Shown in pieces: positions 22,143-32,837 of a stretch of 64,000 nt of DNA (its first letter is position 1; each line of letters begins with the position of its first letter). This DNA comes from Pteria penguin (Eukaryota; Mollusca; Bivalvia; Pterioida; Pteriidae), in NCBI GenBank assembly GCA_035048485.1, contig CM068582.1, positions 21,564,155 to 21,628,154 on the forward strand. Reading direction: 5' to 3'. Both the position numbers and the translations under genes were made by a program. The notes below the pieces were generated by a model. That model was given only the letters and a program-made list of their open reading frames with translations, was not told the DNA's origin and searched no databases.

Positions 22143-22544
22143 CTAAATGCATAAAAATATAAGTATCTGAAAAGTTAATCATCGTAACATAATTTTCGTT
22201 GTGATTACTTCATCACAAGTTGAACAAATATAATATTATATATCATAATATAATGTAATGCTTAAATTTGCTATGTTCAAATGAGGGGCTTTTTTTCATT
22301 GTACCTGTATATGCGACTTTGTTTTATTTTCAGTTTTAAAATGATTTTCTCTATCTTACACTGTCACTAACACAGGTTCTAATTTTTTGCCTTTACCAAT
22401 TGGTATTCCAGAAGTTAACAATAGGATTTTAAGAATTAATTACAATACAATGCAAGTTCCTATACATTTATTATAGATAATATTTGATAATACATTTATC
22501 AGTAATATTTTCAAATTATGTTATAAATATATCAAATAATTTAC

Positions 22545-22787
22545 CTGCAGCCACATCGTCCAGATATATTTCTTTATTGTATTACATACTCCAACAAAGT
22601 CTTTTAGTTCATGGTCTAGTTCACCATTGCTGAGAGACACATGGTCCGGTTCTTCCATACGAGAGATTAAATGTTTCCTCTCTCTCAATAATTTTCTCAC
22701 CTCCTCTAGTTCTCGATAATGGTCAGGCTCATGACTTTAACTCAACACTGCTATTAATCCCTTCAGCTCATTAATTTTTTTCCGAAC
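22545..22787 (-). pseudogene. 243-nt exon of the minus-strand gene (one TAA)
   Basis: Acceptor TTAATTTGCAG and donor CTGCAG|GTAAAT; 81 codons from phase 0 to phase 0, interrupted by a single TAA at codon 17. It contains ELEEVRKLLRERKHLISRM, a likely coiled coil, and ends KKYIWTMWLQ, which joins directly to the next exon (ELFLGCIEEIN). The stop in otherwise well-kept sequence points to a young pseudogene, a sequencing error, or an unusual allele. Confidence 0.7.
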
Positions 22788-22797
22788 CTGCAAATTA

Positions 22798-22910
22798 ACA
22801 TATATATGTAAAGATACATATGTATATATACATGTTTATATACCTGTATATATATATATATATATATACATACATACATATATATATATAAATATATATA
22901 TATATTGTCA
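22798..22910. repeat. TA/TACA-rich microsatellite
   Basis: Runs of TATATA and ACATACATAC; the overlapping minus-strand open frame is low-complexity and not a gene. Confidence 0.9.
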
Positions 22911-23164
22911 GGCAGAACTTCATATCCTAACCAATGCAGTGATAAAACTAGAGATACAAATTTGCACGAGTGATTATGTAATGCTGAAGTCATCAGGCTG
23001 AACCTTGGCTACCGGAGGTGAATGATATTGTATTAAAAGTCATATGTATCATAATCAAATTTGTGAAATTTTTAAACTTCAAACATTTATCATTTTAAAA
23101 GTTCAAAAGGAACGTGTGTTAAAGAATCAGATTATGTTGTTGCAGGACTTTTGCAATGGGTGCT

Positions 23165-23682
23165 CAGGGATGGAAATTGGCAAGAATTTCCCAGGAGCCA
23201 AACGGGCTCGTAGGTTTGAAATTCTGGTAGCTCGTTCTAAAACTTAGGGGCCCGTTATATTTATGTAAATGTTTAAGCAAAGTTAATTTTTTTAAAAATC
23301 TTTATTCCTTTAATTGATTACACTAACTCGTCATTCCTCCGCTACTTTTTGTTTTCTGTACCCATCGAGGGCAGCAAACAAGGGCCTGGGGGCCGCCATG
23401 CTGCTTTTCGTAACATAACGCTTTTTCATTCACGCAATGAAAACTCGGGAGACAGCCCACAATACTTGCCTATAGGGGGGTATACAAATTGAGATTAGGA
23501 AATAGATGTGGTCGGACAGATGTTTAACTGACGGAAAAAACTACGTTAAGCATTTACTTGATCAAGACGAGCATCGCCAGTCTAGACAATTCGCCAAACG
23601 GGCGACTCGGATATAAAACAATTCGCCCGATCGTAAATTCGGTCGCCTCGGGCGAACGGACCACCGCTAATTTCCATCCCTG
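23165..23682. mobile_element. 518-bp hAT-like MITE
   Basis: Terminal inverted repeats CAGGGATGGAAATTGGC and GCTAATTTCCATCCCTG match at 16 of 17 positions, and the element is flanked by GGTGCT on both sides (23159-23164, 23683-23688). CAGGGATGG... ends are typical of hAT elements; the visible duplication is 6 bp where 8 is classical. The interior is GC-richer (GCCAAACGGGC, GCCTCGGGCGAA) and non-coding. Confidence 0.85.
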
Positions 23683-23861
23683 GGTGCTGCATGCAACTAA
23701 GGGATGCTTACTCCTGCCGGGCATCTGGTCTCACCTCAATGTTATTGGGGTTTGCATTTGTCTAAATATGACGCTATACATGATATTGCCCTTTTATTCC
23801 ATGGACTATAAGATATAGTTAACCCTTCGGTACTTTTTTGTTTTTACTTCTGAAGAAGTTA

Positions 23862-25148
23862 TACCAGGACCAGGAAGTAGTGGTTATACCGGGACCAGAA
23901 TGTAGTTGTTATACCAGGACCAGGTTTTGTGGTTATACCAGGACCAGGATGTAGTGGTTATACCAGGACCAGGTTTTGTGATTATACCAGGACCAGGATG
24001 TACTGGTTATACCAGGACCAGGTTGTAGTGGTTATACCAAGACCAGGATGTAGTGGTTATACCAGTACCAGGATGTAGTGGTTATACCAGGACCAGGTTG
24101 TATTGGTTGAACCAGGACCACATTGTAGTGGTTATACCAAGACCAGGCTGTACTGGTTATACCAGGACCAGGTTGTAGTGGTTATACCAGGACCAGGATG
24201 TAGTGGTTCTACCAGGACCAGGTTGTAGTGGTTAAACCAGGACCAGGTTGTAGTGGTTATACCAGGACCAGATTGTAGTGGTTATACCAGGACCAGGATG
24301 TAGTGGTTACACCAGGACCAGGATTTAGTGCTTATACCAGGATCAGATTGTAGTGGTTATACCAGGACCAGGTTGTAGTGGTTATACCAGGACCAGGTTG
24401 TACCAGTTATACCAGGACCAGGCTGTAGTGGTTATACCAAGACCAGGATGTAGTGGTTATACCAGTACCAGGATGTAGTGGTTATACCAGGACCAGGTTG
24501 TATATGTTGAACCAGGACCACATTGTAGTGGTTATACCAAGACCAGGCTGTACTGGTTATACCAGGACCAGGTTGTACTGGTTATACCAGGACCAGGTTG
24601 TAGTGGTTTTACCAGGACCAGGATGTAGTGGTTCTACCAGGACCAGGTTGTAGTAGTTAAACCAGGACCAGATAAAACCAGGACCAGGTTGTAGTGGTTA
24701 TACCAGGACCAGATTGTAGTGGTTATACCAGGACCAGGATGTAGTGGTTACACCAGGACCAGGATTTAGTGGTTATACCAGGATCAGATTGTAGTGGTTA
24801 TACCAGGACCAGGTTGTAGTGGTTATACCAGGACCAGGTTGTACCAGTTATACCAGGACCAGGTTGTAGTGGTTATACCAAGACCAGGATGTAGTGGTTA
24901 TACCAGGACCAGGATGTAATGGTTATACTAGGACCAGGTTGTACTGGTTATACCAGGACCGGGTTGTAGTTGTTATACCAGGACCAGGTTTTGTGGTTAT
25001 ACCAAGACCAGGATGTAGTGGTTATACCAGGACCAGGATGTAATGGTTATACTAGGACCAGGTTGTACTGGTTATACCAGGACCGGGTTGTAGTTGTTAT
25101 ACCAGGACAAGGTTGTAGTGGTTATACCAGGACCAGGATGTAGTGGTT
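23862..25148. repeat. 25-bp minisatellite array (about 51 units)
   Basis: Unit about 25 bp: GGTTATACCAGGACCAGG followed by TTGTAGT or ATGTAGT. It includes a larger internal repetition, since the stretch with ACCACATTGTAGTGG occurs near 24115 and again near 24515. It lies in the non-duplicated interval. Open frames across it are periodic and meaningless. Confidence 0.95.
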
Positions 25149-25563
25149 TCACTTTACTGCCTATGAAACCATTAAGATCTACAAAATTATTAAACAGACC
25201 TGTACATATATATAGATGTTAAAAAGCCATGTAGACTACAATAAGGATACAAGAGGGTATATGTGGTTAAGGTGTTCTTCATAATGTTTTAAGTATGTGG
25301 GTGAATAAATACATAGACCTCCTCAGTCTTGTCTGCACTGGAGCAAACTGGCTTGCTCCCATGTTTCCTGACTGGGATATTCTGGTGGCAATATTCTTTG
25401 ATTTTTTTTATTTTTGGCCTCCAGGATAAAATCTCCACTTTAATACACTGCATATAAATTACAATAGCCCCATTGGCTTTGGACCAGACCTGTGCACCAT
25501 TCTATACTGTTCACTGCAGCGTTACAAACAGGTGGAAGAAAAGTCCAATTCAAGCTATAATAG
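25149..25563. other. Possible coding traces, no gene supported
   Basis: Minus-strand open stretches (QNIPVRKHGSKPVCSSADKT near 25290-25400) read like protein but have no clear splice borders. Confidence 0.25.
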
Positions 25564-25710
25564 CTATAAATAGATATAATAGCTATAAATAGATATAAGA
25601 GCTAAATCTGGACATCCCTTCCATTTGTTGAAATTAGCAACTTTTTTAAACATCATCAGGGCACTTTTCTGCAAGGCATGGTCAGCACAAAGTATGAATT
25701 GCTCAATGCA
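25564..25710 (-). pseudogene. Exon-like segment at the 5' side of the minus-strand gene
   Basis: A good acceptor (CTTGCTTTCTGCAG) precedes an open frame with CIEQFILCADHALQKSALMM and FKKVANFNKWKGCPDL. The frame then enters an AGCTATAAATAGATATAAT direct repeat that seems to replace the donor, ending at TAG. Composition and helix pattern match the exons to its left, so it may be an earlier exon of the same gene. Confidence 0.5.
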
Positions 25711-27756
25711 CTGCAGAAAGCAAGTCACAGGTTAACCCTTAGGAACAGGAATTACGATGGCCAGCACCCCACAGGGAAACTGAATGTGCAAATAAAAGTA
25801 TGTAAATAAGTTAAATTGCAGTTTTATTTATTAAGTTATCGGCTTAATATAACATTTAATAATATACAATATAGCAATGAAAAGGGTCACACTAAGTTTA
25901 CCCTAAACCCTTCTAGAAAAAACCAAACACTACCAGCCATTCAGCATTCCTGAAGGTCCAAATGTGGATTTTTTGTATTTTCCTTGCACTTTGTCATATA
26001 GTGTTGATCTAGGGACATTATATTCCTATAGATGCTTGGTGATAATTCAGTTTCTGTGATTTAACACCACTAATGGCCCTGTCCATGGCCTGATCTGTAT
26101 ATGTCCTTAAGATATATCTATAAAATGATGTGGGCATATCTTAAAGACGGATTTATAATTCTATTTTTACTTGTAAACCCTAAATGCACCCCCATGAAAA
26201 AGGTATCAGGAGGTTTCGTACCTAGGAGAATTTGTACCCAGGAGAAGTCGTACCCAAAATGGATGAGTATGAATTCTCTGGTTAATTCGTACCCTACATA
26301 TAATTAAATCATGGACATAGATATATTTTGATCTATGTCTATGAGTAGATCTAACACAATTTTGTACGACTTGTATAATATTCCATACTTGACTGTGACA
26401 TTTCCGTAGATCTTTTTTTTCCCATTATATCGGCTGTACAATTAACTGATTTATTGAGAAAAGTGGGCTTGTGTTTGACAAAATATTAAGAAAAGCGAGG
26501 TAGTGTACTTGAATGTACATGACAATAATAATAAATCAACTCACTGGGCAATAGTTATAATGAAATCAAATTACAAACAGTTGTAAAATCGGACGTCATG
26601 TATTTTAGATGATTTTATTATTTTACCAAATGGAGTTTTACGTTTTTAGTCATCATTTTACATTTTTTAAACTTTTATTATTGCAAAAGGAAGCTGGCCT
26701 CCTGCCCCTACAGAAAAAGGTTGTAAGCAAAGGGAAGCTGTCCTTATCATACCAGTGCAAATCATCCAGGCGGCTTCATGAGAAATAAACAAAGCCTGGG
26801 ACGCTTTTGAGCAAGACAGCATCTCATCGGAATGCCTCCTTAAGAAACTTTGTAAACTGTACTCCCCTTACTGATAATTTTCTTTGATGTGCCAAAATTC
26901 ACTCAAGACTTTCGTTTTATTTATTACTGCCAGGGGTGGGGTGTCTTGGATTCTTTTTAACGAGGCTTTTAGAATTTTGTATATATTTCTATTTGTGCTG
27001 ATGTCTTACCTAATTCATGTCAGTTCTGTACAGTGATGTATTATGTATTTCATGTGATTAGTATATATCATAGTCGGTTAAAAACTTTTAAATAAATATT
27101 ACATGTACTTGACTTGACTGTTTGTTTGTCTGTAATTCTGTCCCACTGGTATATAAAGTGTTGTCAAGATTAATATGAATAAAATTAACATGGAAGTATA
27201 CATTTGTATTTTGTTTAACTCATTTGAAAAGTGACGTGCTGTTCCAATCTAATTGTCATAATTACATACCTTTCAAAGCTTAGTTCAGTAATCATCATGA
27301 TGGCTTACATGCTAAACAAACAATTAGCAGATTATTTAGTGTGTTGAAATTCCATGGACAGTGAGACTAACAGTAAACTCCAACATGTGTATACTGCAAA
27401 ATATAACCAAACTTCTATTAAAAATAGAAAATGTCAAGTATGCAATTATATTAGGGATACTGGATACAGAGTTTATATATAATACATATTTTCTTTTCCA
27501 TGTATGTGCTGTATTCAATTGTGATATGCAGAACTCAATGTTATATGCATTTATATAAGTCAATAATGTGGCTCTGTAAACCTCATGCTATATATGCATA
27601 AGTACTTTTGGCTCTGTAAACCTCATATCATAATAACTATTACTGTTTTGTATCTAACTACTTTCATTTTGATACACTATAGTCTTTTTATTTTTCCTTC
27701 TTTCTGTCTTTGACTTTCTTTTTATTTATTTTCAATTCTCTGGTTTTCCTACAGTG

Positions 27757-27984
27757 CAGTCCGGTGGAACTTTGAATGTCCACTGTCCAACGTGAGCAGT
27801 CCAACTGAAATTTCAGTGGGCATTAGGAGTGGATATTTACCTGAGCTATCAAGCTGTCCACTTACCTGTATGTTAATTCTAACTGACTCTTACAAGAATG
27901 TCCACTGTGTCCAGTGGACACTTTAATGCCCACTCTAAAAATGCCCACTGTGACCAGTGGGCAAATTAAGTTCCACCCAGACTG
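27757..27984. mobile_element. 228-bp MITE rich in CCACTG/CAGTGG
   Basis: Ends CAGTCCGGTGGAACTT and AAGTTCCACCCAGACTG form imperfect terminal inverted repeats. Internal inverted motifs TGTCCACTG and CAGTGGACA repeat. Flanks TACAGTG and TACTGTA are similar but not an exact duplication. Confidence 0.65.
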
Positions 27985-28167
27985 TACTGTAAATTATATC
28001 TTTCCGTAAATTGCATATGATCTGACTTTGATAATTTGTAATTTATCGGTCATCATTGTATGAAATATTATCGTTTTTAAAGAGAGAGCTGTATATAAGT
28101 TTTACTTGTTGCTCAATCCTGGTTTATAGTAGTAATTAAATCACTTGTATTTGCAATAAATTCTGAT

Positions 28168-28336
28168 GGTTGGTTGATTGGTGTTTTACGTCGTTTTCAA
28201 CAATATTTCAATTTTATCACGACATGGAAACAGGAGGTTACCAACCTCTTAAACATAGTGGCGCAACCTGGGAATCGAACCCGGATTGTCGGTGCCGCAA
28301 GCCAAGCGCTTAACCACTACACCATTAGCCTGCCCC
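28168..28336 (-). mobile_element. tRNA-derived SINE, family 2, copy a
   Basis: Read on the minus strand it has a tRNA-like head (GTGTAGTGGTTAAGCGCTTG and GGGTTCGATTCCC), a body with GTTGGTAACCTCCTGTTTCC and GAAAACGACGTAAAACACCA, and a tail of ACCAACC type. Flanks TGCAATAAATTCTGA and TGCAATTTATTTTGA are a diverged target duplication. Other copies are at 29539-29686 and 37280-37460. Confidence 0.85.
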
Positions 28337-28455
28337 TGCAATTTATTTTGAATAAATACTGTATAAACTAGGTACGAATTAACCAGAGAATTCATTCCCA
28401 TTCATTTTGGGTACGAATACCACCAGGTACGAAGTCTCTCGGGTATGAAACTTCC

Positions 28456-29169
28456 AGCAGTCGTGCAAAGTACGTCACCACCAACTTTGAACCCAAAATA
28501 AGGTCACTATCTAGAATGAAACCTAAATATAACATCATGAAGTCACTTCCCCAGTGCGTGAAATGACAATTTACACAAATGAATTGGGTTTTTTGTTTCT
28601 TATACCTTTGATAATGATTTTAAAGTAGGTTTCTTTTGTCTGTTTGCCTTCTTGTCTGTCGCAGACGATGTTGCAAAATTTTCGCAAAATCACGCTCGTT
28701 GTACGCGAAGTAACGTTATAGCCGGTGGTCTTAGCTGGCGACTGCTATACAGTACAGTAGTGCCAGTAGACATAAAACTGTCAATACAACAAAAGGGTGA
28801 GAATTTTACTTTGAATATATGTTTGGTAAATCCATGACCATGTGCTGTTTACTTCTCCCCGCTACATGCTTTAAGACTCAGGATTAATGTTGCTCTTGAA
28901 AATAAGTCCCAAAATGTAGTTTATTCAAACATTTTAATGATTCAGATAGCGGTTGTGGCGGTAGCACGATTAACCGGAATGCCTATTATCACCGAGATGA
29001 CTTCTTCATGAAAAACCGAAATGTCCCGAAATGCCCTTTGTTTCTAGTTATATATGTTTTGTTTTAAATATTTTGTAAAAGAAAATTTTAACTTATAGAG
29101 GAAATCTAAAATCGCCATGTTTATCATAAATATTAGTATGAATTTTATTGTTAATTTTCTTTAAAGTGC
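28456..29169. other. No supported gene
   Basis: AT-rich, no clear repeat ends or convincing open frame. Confidence 0.4.
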
Positions 29170-29375
29170 TATTAGAAGGGTGCTACTAAATGAAGTCCGG
29201 AAGAAAAGTACAGGGGTGAGGGTTTGGAAAGGGCATCCGGAGATAGATTATGATAATATCTAATACATATCCAAGTTTCATCCAAATACATTGAGTAGTT
29301 TTGATTTTATACAGGCTCACAAATTTTCCCCGGTGAATTCCAACTACAGAGCGCCGTGATATTGGATCGCGGTCA
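29170..29375 (+). repeat. Dispersed repeat, copy a (complete relative of a split copy)
   Basis: Contains ACTAAATGAAGTCCGG, GGAAAGGGCATCCGGAGATA, CATATCCAAGTTTCATCC and CGGTGAATTCCAACTAC. The first half occurs inverted at about 36150-36245 (and again, diverged, at 36660-36770), and the second half inverted at about 34207-34316. Confidence 0.75.
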
Positions 29376-29538
29376 TGCTAAAAACAGCCCGGGGCAGCCT
29401 GGAGCAGCCCGGAGAAAGAAAGTTGCACCCGGGGCTTTGTGTGTTGGTTTTTATTGTTGTATATGCCTTTATTAATTGATTCAATAGTAGCTTTATCCTA
29501 TATGATATGAATTTTAAGAATATTTGCATGTTTGATCA

Positions 29539-29686
29539 GGGGGCAGGCGTGGTGTAGTAGTTACGATCCGGGTTCGATTCCCGGGTTGCGCCACTATGTT
29601 TAAGAGGTTGGTAACCTCCTGTTTCCATGTCGCGATATAACTGAAATATTGTTGAAAGCGACGTAAAACACCAATCAACCAACCAA
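29539..29686 (+). mobile_element. tRNA-derived SINE, family 2, copy b (head deletion)
   Basis: Begins GGGCAGGCGTGGTGTAGTAG and keeps the B box GGGTTCGATTCCC, but lacks about 25-30 bases of the anticodon-arm region present in the other copies. Ends in ACCAACC. Flanked by CATGTTTGATCA / CATGTTTGAACA. Confidence 0.85.
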
Positions 29687-29829
29687 CATGTTTGAACAAA
29701 TGTTTACACAAAACCTTGTTTGGCGAATTTCCTTCAAAATCGGCAAATTTCCCCCGTCAAAGGTGGCTCTAGATACGCCAGTGATATGAAGCGTGAAATC
29801 AAATGATTAAAATAAATTTTTGCAGCTCC

Positions 29830-29861
29830 TCCCCCCTCTTCTCTCTCTCTCTCTCTCTCTC
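29830..29861. repeat. (CT)n microsatellite
   Basis: A run of CT dinucleotides after a C/T-rich tract. Confidence 0.9.
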
Positions 29862-31297
29862 TCATTAAATTTACGTTTTAGTCTTACAAAGCTAATATGT
29901 GTTCATTATTTTATAGTTGCTATATTTGACTGCGATTCTCTGTATGTTGTACATTGAATGGAGAGTGAAATTCATTACCATTACCGTTAATAACGTCATG
30001 AAACTTTTTATTAAGATGTATGATACGAGTTTATATATGTTAGTATTATAACATGATATAGTGCCGTTATTTGCAGGCGTATTGGATCGGGATCTGTACT
30101 GTAGTGTGGTTATATATACCAGGGACGTATATAACACATACGATGAATTGTAAAATCTTAGACAATTTGACAATAATATTTTATGAATCAGAGCATTGGC
30201 GGATCTAGGGGGAGGGTTGCAGTGGTTTGTACGTAAAAAAAAATTACCAAAAAAGGTCATTTTCGGCCATTTAAAGCTGCAACTTATTTTTTCTTAATGT
30301 TACCAGCTCTTGTCACGTGGAGGCCACCTCTATAAGAGCCTAACTAAAATAGAATTGTAAAAAAAGAAGAAAACTGAAAATACAAACATGAAATGAAGAA
30401 AAATTAAGATATATAAAATTTACAATTAATTTTAAAGCGAACGTTATACTTAATAAAGGAATTAAGAGTAAAATAATGGAAAGAAGATAATTTAGATGTC
30501 ATTCATATTCATCTGAACGATAAAATAGTATATAAATATTATAATTTTATAATTAACAAATGAATGAAAGACAGAATTTAATAAAAATAGGAATAAACAT
30601 ATGACAATATTTACGTATGTTCATCAAAATATTACATACATAAAACGGTGATAATTATAAAGAAACTAAGAACGAAATGTAGAATGCTATGGGTATATAA
30701 TCAAATACAAATACATTGTAAATAACATCAATGTGCTTCAATCAAATCGTTAAAGATTTCTTTTTAAGCAATAAAACCTAAATGAAGAATGACATAAAGA
30801 TATTATACAAGATATATGCAAAAATGAAAAATATAAAGAGAGCGAGATAAAGAAGAAATACAGATCGAATCAGGAAATATGGATAACAGAACATAATCTT
30901 TACATAAAAATCAGTTCTATTATGTCGTTATGAAATCCTCAAATTAATTTGTAAGTTATCGAAATAAAGCAAAAAAAAAAAAAAAAAAAAAAGATAAAAA
31001 TAATAATAAATAAATAAATAAATAAAAAAATAAAAAAAATAAAAAGATATGTATATTAATAACAATAAAAATATAATAACAAGTATAATAATAATAAACA
31101 AGATTACGGTCAGTGTTGCATGCAATATTTGTCCCATGTCACAACCTGTACTTTCGAAGTGACTAATACCTTATTAGCAACATGAAACAGTTATGTAAAA
31201 TTGGTAACTTTTGCATGATTTAATAAGAAATAACATTGAATTCTGTGAAGTTTATATCAAGTTCTAGTGAAACTGACAGCAAAAATACAGCATTGTT
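29862..31297. other. AT-rich, low-complexity; no gene
   Basis: Contains a lone TIR-like GGCGGATCTAGGGGGAGGG at about 30192 without a partner, and an A-rich/TAAA tract at 30969-31050 whose reverse strand yields spurious phenylalanine-rich open frames. Confidence 0.5.
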
Positions 31298-31530
31298 TTA
31301 TTCATATCTGGCATCAGTATCTATAGTCATCACCTGGAAACTGAAACAGTGATGATTCTCTATTTTCAACAATAAGTATACAACTGAACTATGCTGATGT
31401 CTATTTCTAGTAACAGTGACCCTTATATAAGCTAACATTGTATGAAGTTTGAAGCAAATTGGCCATTCCTCATTGGAGTTATTGTCTGGAAAACATCCGG
31501 ACAGACGGATGGACAATGTACAACACTATA
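31298..31530 (-). repeat. Fragment of a dispersed tandem-core type repeat
   Basis: The minus strand carries GTCCATCCGTCTGTCCGG and CAATAACTCCAATGAGGAAT, phrases of the same style as the pearl-like elements. The 72-codon open frame is probably incidental. Confidence 0.4.
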
Positions 31531-31764
31531 GTCTCCTCCAGTTTCACTTGTAGGGGAATTAAGCAGACAATGTAAAACAACAAAATGATAAAGCAATCAA
31601 GTACATGTAAGCCACTGGTCATGGGCAAAACTCATCCGTGAGTCCATGCAACAACAGAGATCACAATCGAACAAAAGCAAAAGCAGCAGAAAGCCTAGCA
31701 TCCTAGTACAACTTAAAAAGATTTGCCCATGAAATTTTAATTCTGACTGAAATTTGATGCAGGG

Positions 31765-31930
31765 AACGACAAGCCTGCATTTCAGGCCGAACATGATGTA
31801 ATATATGAAACGGCAAGCCTGAATTTCAGGCCGAATATGATGTAATATACGAAACTGTAAGACTGTATTTCAGGCCGAACGTGTTTTAATATACGGAACG
31901 GCAAGCCTGTATTTCAGACCGAACATGCTA
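31765..31930. repeat. Palindrome-bearing tandem repeat (about 3.6 units of 45 bp)
   Basis: Unit of about 45 bp, AACGGCAAGCCTGAATTTCA plus GGCCGAATATGATGTAATA. The core GCCTGAATTTCAGGC is a perfect 7-bp-arm palindrome. Confidence 0.85.
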
Positions 31931-32281
31931 CATATTTTCGGGCACATGTCCTTTATCAAGTGGATAATAGAAAATATGAAACAATTAATTAAGTATATGA
32001 GAATCTAGAATCATCTCGAGTTCCGGATCGAAAGATATCAGTCGAGGATGTCATACTTTGACATAATCCCAACCGAGGCATTAACCGAGGTTAGGGTGTT
32101 GAAGTATGTTCAACAAGACCGGTTTATGCAACTGCTTGATGTTCAATCATCCTAACATATGTTTTTGTATTAATATGATTTTTGAAAATATCTTGAAGAA
32201 AAACTGTTAAACGTGCATTTCATTCGGTCAGTCGAGTAAAGATTTGGCATAAGATATCAACGTTAGGAATAATAGCCTCTC
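31931..32281. other. No supported gene
   Basis: AT-rich sequence without recognisable repeat ends, leading into the LINE fragment. Confidence 0.4.
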
Positions 32282-32837
32282 AAAATTATGAAGTCATTGT
32301 ACCAGAATGGGTTTGTGATGTGAAAAATTTATTGTCAAGTATTGGCTTAATGGATTTATGGTTGAACCAATATGTTGAAGGACCAGAATATATTTCAGGC
32401 GTAGCAAAACAACGTTGATATATATAAGCAGTCCATTTTATCTGATGTTAATGATTCGCCGGAATGTTATATTTATAAATTTATGATAGATAGCTTTACA
32501 TTACAGGGTTATCTTCTCAAACGAATTCCACTATTATACAAAAACTTATTTGTAAATTAAGGGTTCCTCCCATTGTCTTATGATAGAAACAGTCCGATAT
32601 AAGAAAGTTCCTCCAGATAGACGATTGTGTACGTTGTGTAAAGTAGATATAGAAGGCGAGTTCCACTTTGTTTTGAAATGTCCTTTTTATAATGATCTAA
32701 GGCAAAAATATATACAAAGATATTACTCTATAAGACCCTCTGTCTATAAACTAATACAAATACTTTCAACGCAAAATGTAAAAGAAAAAGAAAAGTCTTT
32801 CTTCATATCACAAGCTTCAAATTTAGTAGGAAGCTAG
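32282..32837 (+). pseudogene. LINE retrotransposon 3' coding fragment (degenerate)
   Basis: From 32580 an open frame of 85 codons contains RRLCTLCKVDIEGEFHFVLK followed by CPFYNDLRQKYIQRYY. This C-x2-C...H...C arrangement with H-F-x-L-x-C-P is typical of the C-terminal region of bivalve LINE-type reverse transcriptase proteins. Upstream, in other frames, are the linker-like EWVCDVKNLLSSIGLMDLW and a basic helix, so at least one frameshift lies near 32570 and stops occur earlier. The reverse transcriptase core is absent: a 5'-truncated, decayed copy. Clade not determined. Confidence 0.65.

Larger units (their letters stand above)
26209..28455. mobile_element. 2.2-kb element with about 90-bp terminal inverted repeats
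   Basis: The left arm (26209-26297, GGAGGTTTCGTACC ... CTCTGGTTAATTCGTACC) is the diverged reverse complement of the right arm (28369-28455). Both contain repeated TCGTACC/GGTACGAA motifs. The interior holds a nested MITE (27757-27984) and a SINE (28168-28336) but no transposase. The target duplication was not resolved. Confidence 0.65.

Noticed and set aside
24453..24653. Gly/Pro-rich repetitive protein
   Set aside because: A frame through the 25-bp minisatellite with no start context; other frames are equally open.
30928..31137. Hydrophobic membrane-protein-like frame
   Set aside because: It is the reverse strand of an A/TAAA low-complexity tract.
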